The notes under the pieces were generated by a model that searched no databases, was not told the DNA's origin, and saw nothing but the letters and a program-made list of their open reading frames with translations. From Chrysemys picta bellii (lineage: Eukaryota > Chordata > Testudines > Emydidae), in the NCBI RefSeq assembly GCF_011386835.1, contig NC_088792.1:66899287-66963286 (forward strand): a stretch of DNA of 64,000 bases, in the 5' to 3' direction. Of the stretch, positions 59,703 to 64,000 are shown in pieces. Position 1 is the stretch's first letter. Each line of letters starts with the position of its first letter. The position numbers and the translations under genes were made by a program.

Positions 59703-62063
59703 CACATGTGTCAAACTCAAGGCCCGCGGGCCACATCCGGCCCGCCATACAATTATATCCGGCCCGCGAAATCGTTTTATATATCTGTTTTTAATGGCCC
59801 TGTGATATGACGCCCCAATAACACACACTACAAATCCCATGATGCAGTGCAATTGCCGCCAACGGCAAGCCGCGGTTCAAGTTCGCGGTCTGTTGATGTA
59901 TACAACGCTAATATCAAATCAAAGCTAGACCCCAACAATGGCCAAGAGAAAAATTGATTCTGAAAACCGAGGCTTTCAAAGCCGGTGGGAGAATGAGTAT
60001 ATGTTTACTGAAATTGCAGGTAAACCAGTGTGTCTCCTTTGCGGGAGTAATATCGCTGTAATGAAGGAGTATAACCTAAGACGGCACTACGAGACGAAAC
60101 ATGAGAACAAATTCAAAAACCTGAGCGCAGGACAGAAGCTACAAAAGGTAGAGGAGTTGAAGAAGAATTTGACATCCCAGCAGACGTTTTTCACCAAAGC
60201 AAAATCACAAAGTGAAGCTGCTGTGAAAGCAAGTTTCATTGTGGCCGAAGAGATCGCCAAATCAGGACGGCCGTTTACCGAGGGGGAATTCGTAAAGAAT
60301 TGTATGATGAAAGTGTGCGACGTCCTTTGTCCAGATAAAACGCGAGCGTTTGCAAATGTAAGCCTCAGCAGAAACACTGTTGCTAATCGGGTTTGTGAGA
60401 TGGCGACTGATTTGAAAACACAGTTGATTGAAAGAGCAAAAGATTTTGTTGCATACTCCCTTGCCGTGGATGAAACTACTGACGCGACTGACACTGCACA
60501 GCTGGCGATATTTATCCGTGGTGTGGATTCCAATTTGTGCGTAACAGAGGAAATACTGGACATTAAATCGATGCACGGGACAACGAAAGGAGAAGACATC
60601 TTTGGAAATGTATTTCAAAGTGTAACCGACATGAAACTGCCGTGGGAAAAACTCGTTGGACTTACAACAGATGGCGCACCTGCTATGTGTGGTGAAAAAA
60701 ATGGACTGGTGGGAAGGATGCGCTCAAAGATGCGGGAGGAGAACTGTGCCGGTGAGTTGACAGTGTATCACTGCATCATACACCAGGAATCGCTGAGTGC
60801 TAAAGTCCTAAAAATGGATCATGTGATGAACACTGTAACACAAACCGTCAACTTTATCAGAGCCTACGGTTTAAATCACCGCCAATTCCAGTCTTTTCTG
60901 CGGGAAATAGATAGCGAGTTTGGCGATATGCCATATCATACGGAGGTCCGGTGGCTAAGTCGGGGAAAAGTTCTCAAAAGACACTTTGAGCTGCGAGAGG
61001 AAATCTGCCAGTTCATGGACAGTAAGGGGAAAGACTGCACAGTTCTGCGGGATGAAAAGTGGAAATGTGAGTTGGCGTTCCTGGCTGACATAACGTCGCA
61101 TCTTAGCGCTTTAAACCTTCAACTCCAGGGACGGGAGCACATAATAACCGATATGCATGATGCAGTGAAGGCATTTCAAGTGAAGCTGCGCTTATGGGAG
61201 ACACAAATGCACCAATGCAACTTGTCTCACTTTCCCTGTTGCCAAGTAATACGGAACCAAGAAAGTGCCACAGTTTTCCCAAATGCCACCTTTGCTGAAA
61301 AACTCAGCGCGCTGCGCACTGAGTTCGCACGGCGCTTCAGTGACTTTGAGGCACAGAAAAGTAACTTCGAGCTGCTTCGCAACCCATTTGCAGTCGATGT
61401 GGAAACCGCACCTGTAGAAATGCAGATGGAGCTGATAGAACTGCAATGTAACGGGACACTGAAGGCAAAGTACGACACTGCGGGGCCAGCACAGTTCACT
61501 CGCTTCATTCCTGAAGCGATGCCGCAGCTCCGCCAACATGCGGCTCGAATCCTGTCCATGTTTGGCAGCACATATCTGTGCGAGCAGCTGTTCTCTGTGA
61601 TGAAAATTAACAAAACGTCACACAGGAGTCGCCTCACTGATGAACACCTGCAATCGATCCTGAGAATCTTCACAACACAGAACCTAACCCCAAACATAAA
61701 CGAACTTGTTGCAAAGAAAAGACTCCAAGTATCAGGCTCTGACTAAATAGGACAAGAAAATGGAATGTTATGATTTGTTATGATTATACTTTTGCTTTAA
61801 ATTCAATTTTTTATTTATATTTTCAGATTTTTTAATATTCCAGCATGTACAGATTTTGAATGTATTGTATTGACAGGATATTTTTTTATGAAGAGCAAAA
61901 TATTTTAAGTTGAAATGTATTTATTTTGGAATGATATCCTGTATTTTGGTTCATATTAATGGTTAAAAAACATAAATATTTAGTCTGTTAAATAAATGGT
62001 TATACTGTTCGGCCCGCGAGTTTTGAGTTTTGGCCCCCTGTGCAATTGAGTTTGACACCCCTG
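59703..62063 (+). mobile_element. complete autonomous-type hAT DNA transposon with 8-bp TSD
   Basis: The 2361-bp element starts CACATGTGTCAAACTCAA, and the reverse complement of its right end is CAGGGGTGTCAAACTCAA, so 15 of 18 terminal bases pair; the mismatches are positions 3-5. The 8-bp sequence ATATAGAA lies directly outside both ends (59695-59702 and 62064-62071), as expected for hAT integration. Subterminal GGCCCGC motifs occur at 59721, 59739 and 59761 on the left and at 62011 on the right, and may be transposase binding sites. An AATAAA lies at 61991. The transposase ORF fills the middle. The flanks are the two halves of a CR1-type LINE. Confidence 0.93.
59938..61746 (+). CDS. hAT-superfamily transposase, intact 602 aa
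   Basis: An uninterrupted 602-codon frame, the only long ORF in the window. Near the N-terminus lies a BED-like zinc finger (C32, C35, H50, H55), expected to bind the element's ends. The RNase H-like catalytic core follows: D178 in AVDETTDATD, D245 in LTTDGAPAMCG, an HCIIHQE block near residue 280, and E549 in FGSTYLCEQLFS, which opens the C-terminal hAT dimerisation region ending in RSRLTDEHL. These positions fit the D-D-E triad of hAT transposases, which cut and paste DNA in the nucleus. The start is the first ATG after the 5' terminal repeat, with A at -3 and G at +4. The sequence resembles the transposase-derived parts of host proteins of the GTF2IRD2/EPM2AIP1/ZBED class, but no GTF2I repeat or extra domain is present and the frame sits inside its own transposon ends. 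I therefore call it a transposon gene, not a domesticated one. Absence of any stop or frameshift suggests a recent insertion; activity is unproven. Confidence 0.92.
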   Translation: MAKRKIDSENRGFQSRWENEYMFTEIAGKPVCLLCGSNIAVMKEYNLRRHYETKHENKFKNLSAGQKLQKVEELKKNLTSQQTFFTKAKSQSEAAVKASFIVAEEIAKSGRPFTEGEFVKNCMMKVCDVLCPDKTRAFANVSLSRNTVANRVCEMATDLKTQLIERAKDFVAYSLAVDETTDATDTAQLAIFIRGVDSNLCVTEEILDIKSMHGTTKGEDIFGNVFQSVTDMKLPWEKLVGLTTDGAPAMCGEKNGLVGRMRSKMREENCAGELTVYHCIIHQESLSAKVLKMDHVMNTVTQTVNFIRAYGLNHRQFQSFLREIDSEFGDMPYHTEVRWLSRGKVLKRHFELREEICQFMDSKGKDCTVLRDEKWKCELAFLADITSHLSALNLQLQGREHIITDMHDAVKAFQVKLRLWETQMHQCNLSHFPCCQVIRNQESATVFPNATFAEKLSALRTEFARRFSDFEAQKSNFELLRNPFAVDVETAPVEMQMELIELQCNGTLKAKYDTAGPAQFTRFIPEAMPQLRQHAARILSMFGSTYLCEQLFSVMKINKTSHRSRLTDEHLQSILRIFTTQNLTPNINELVAKKRLQVSGSD

Positions 62064-62860
62064 ATATAGAACTATCCGGATTGCTTAGTGAACTGGGTGC
62101 AAACAATGTGAATTTCAATACAGCCAAAGGTAAAGTGATAAATCTAGGAACCAAGAATACAAGCCATGCTTACAGGACAGGGGACTCTATCCCAGAAAGC
62201 AATGACCCTGAAAAAGACTTGAGGGTCATGGTGGATAATCAGCTGGACAGAAGCTCCCAGTGCAACGCTGTGGCGAAAAGGGCTAATATGAGTGTGTAAA
62301 CAGGAGAATATTGAGTAGAAATAGCAAGGTCATATTACCTCTCTATTTGGCACTAGTGTGATCACTACCATGTCCAATTCCGGAGTTCACAATTCAAGAA
62401 GGATGTTGATAAAATGGAGAGCGTTCAGAGAAGACCCACGTGAATGATTAAAGGATTGGAAAATAGGCCTTAGACTCAAGGAGCTTATCTTATCAGAGAG
62501 AGAAGGTTAAAGTATGATTTGATCATAGTACCTATGAGGGGAACAGAAATTTGATAAGAGGGCTCTTCAATCTAGCAAACAAAGTAGAACACAATCTAAT
62601 GGCTGGAAGTTTAAGGTAGACAAATTCAGAGTGGAAATAAGGCACAAATGGTGAAGTCAGTTAACCACTGGGACAATTTACCAAAGACTGTCATGAATTC
62701 TCCACCACTGGCAATTTTCAAAGCAAGATTGGATGTTTTTATACAGACTGTATTTCAAACAGGAAATAATTCAGGGAATTCCTATGGCCTGTGTTATTCA
62801 GAAGATCAGACAAGATGATCACAATGGTCCCTTGTGGTCTTATAATCTGTGAATCTCTCA
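62064..62860 (+). pseudogene. CR1-type LINE remnant, 3' half and tail
   Basis: This continues the LINE interrupted by the hAT element. A readable stretch of about 75 codons (62075-62299) contains SPESND-like spacing followed by DPEKDLRVMVDNQLDRSSQC and AVAKRAN, the conserved C-terminal region of CR1 ORF2 proteins. Further downstream are fragments resembling VQRR and WDNLP. The 3' end (about 62790-62860) matches the plus orientation of the CR1-like tails seen elsewhere in the window: a 'tatggcctgtgttatt' segment followed by 'agatgatcacaatggtccc'. There are several stops; it is not functional. Confidence 0.7.
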
Positions 62861-64000
62861 TATTTCTCTTTAGAGAAAAGAAAGACAGGGTTTGATTCTC
62901 CATTGCGCACAAGAAGAGGGCTAAACAGGGAGCTGATTGCAGCTCCCCTGTTCTCAGCCACTTGGCCCTGGCATAAGTTAAAGACAGGCAGCTTTAATTT
63001 ATGCCACTGATGTAGGAACCCTAGCCAGCAGAGAATTGGGCATGGCTTGCATACTCCTTTTCTTACATCTCATTTTCTGGAGCATGAAGCACCAAATCTC
63101 TGGCCACTTTAAATTGAATATGGTGGGCCAGGGAATCTGGCCTATCATCAGCATACTAAGATTAACTCTCTGTCAGACCCAACGATATATAAACTCACAT
63201 GAAAAACTCCCATCACAGTTCTGGGTCTGTCCCATGTTACTGACAAGAGATTTTCCTTTAAATATATATTACTTTGCACCTTAACTCTGTACACTGAATT
63301 GTTCTCAATATGCACAGGAAGGTAATAGTTTAAGGTGAAAAGCTGCCGATACCCTCCTACTTTTGCATAGATAGATCTGAAATCTGTTCATCTGAACTGT
63401 ACTTAGTGCATTTATTTCCGTGTGTGATCACTTTATACGTCCTCCTCCTCACAATTTTTTTTCTTTTTAAAAACAAAAAATTCAAAATCGACATGGACTG
63501 TGGCCATTTGATGTAAAAATGTATCAATATTAAGAAAATTTAAATTTATGGCTCCCACAACAACTGTTATTCAGCCACATTCCTCATAAAGTTAGAATAT
63601 CAGCTATCTGCACCATTAACTGGGAAATCCATTGACGATGGCTGGGTTATGTGCATTGGTGAGTAAATGAACAAATAAATTAAAAAGCAAGGGTAATTCA
63701 TCATAAAATGTACTTTTCTCATTCATTTTGACAGCTGCTATTATAGTAATAATACTATGTAGCTATCAAAGCAAAGCATTCTCATACAAAGTTAACACAT
63801 GCAAACCGAGCCACCTTTGGCATGAGATACCTCCTACATTTGAGCAAACATCACAGCTACTGTGCCTTTGTAGAACTCCCTTGGCCATACTGTACTAAAT
63901 ACCTGCCCGAAGAAAGCAGAATTCACAAAGGATCTTCTGCGTCATCCAGTCTGATTTTACTTTTGCAAGCAAAGTTGAGGGATTCAACCTCATTCAAATC
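62861..64000. other. unassigned sequence to window end
   Basis: 'gtttgattctccattgcgca' at 62891-62910 resembles the arm start of the palindrome at 34963. Otherwise AT-rich with no gene or repeat recognised. Confidence 0.4.

Noticed and set aside
59568..59852. 94-codon minus-strand ORF
   Set aside because: It spans the LINE/hAT junction, so it cannot be an old gene.
60087..61697. Minus-strand ORFs of 115-170 codons under the transposase
   Set aside because: Shadow frames of the transposase coding strand with no motifs.
1..64000. CRISPR arrays, operons, bacterial promoters or phage genes
   Set aside because: No regularly spaced repeats or dense coding; repeat content and composition are those of a vertebrate nuclear genome.

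Overview
The window reads as nuclear DNA of a vertebrate, most likely a cryptodiran (hidden-necked) turtle. Four copies of a tRNA-headed SINE with the A/B-box arrangement and body I know from the cryptodiran CryI (tortoise Pol III) SINE are the main basis, supported by CR1-type LINE 3' ends, MIR-type SINEs, a DIRS-like reverse transcriptase remnant and many hAT-type non-autonomous elements. No host protein-coding exon, rRNA or genuine tRNA gene could be recognised. The stretch looks like an intron or a gene desert, and its readable content is almost entirely transposable elements of different ages.

Layout. 0-10 kb: a hAT-like element at 201-573, a near-perfect foldback hAT element at 3358-3693, a small hAT element at 4021-4241, a MIR at 6243-6440, and a foldback hAT element (7792-8092) inserted in a CR1 3' end. 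10-20 kb: a large inverted repeat (10017-10460), two CryI SINEs, a GC-rich composite block (11720-12583), two Penelope-like repeats carrying hammerhead-like motifs (13798-13925, 16424-16628), a palindromic MITE with a TAA duplication (18181-18305) and a pogo/Tigger-like element with TA duplication (18470-19427). 24-31 kb: a CR1 3' end, a decayed DIRS-like element on the minus strand (about 25600-27480) split by a hAT element, an LTR-like fragment, a non-LTR reverse transcriptase C-terminus split by a foldback element, and another Penelope-like unit (30016-30316). 31-36 kb: small hAT and foldback elements and possible LTR-type blocks. 36.5-42.6 kb is AT-rich with little I can name. 42.6-59 kb: a multi-hairpin element, SINEs, palindromes, a CR1 tail, a second Penelope-like family member and a MIR. 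59-62.9 kb: the clearest feature, a complete hAT transposon with an intact 602-codon transposase, inserted in a dead CR1-type LINE.

The most informative signals are the full-length hAT element with a perfect 8-bp target duplication; recurring short retroelements that carry a hammerhead-ribozyme-like core and share an inverted short-arm/full-arm architecture with 12-13 bp duplications; and several nested insertions that give relative ages. No host pathway or operon-like organisation is visible. All family assignments come from motif recognition by eye; none was checked by database search.
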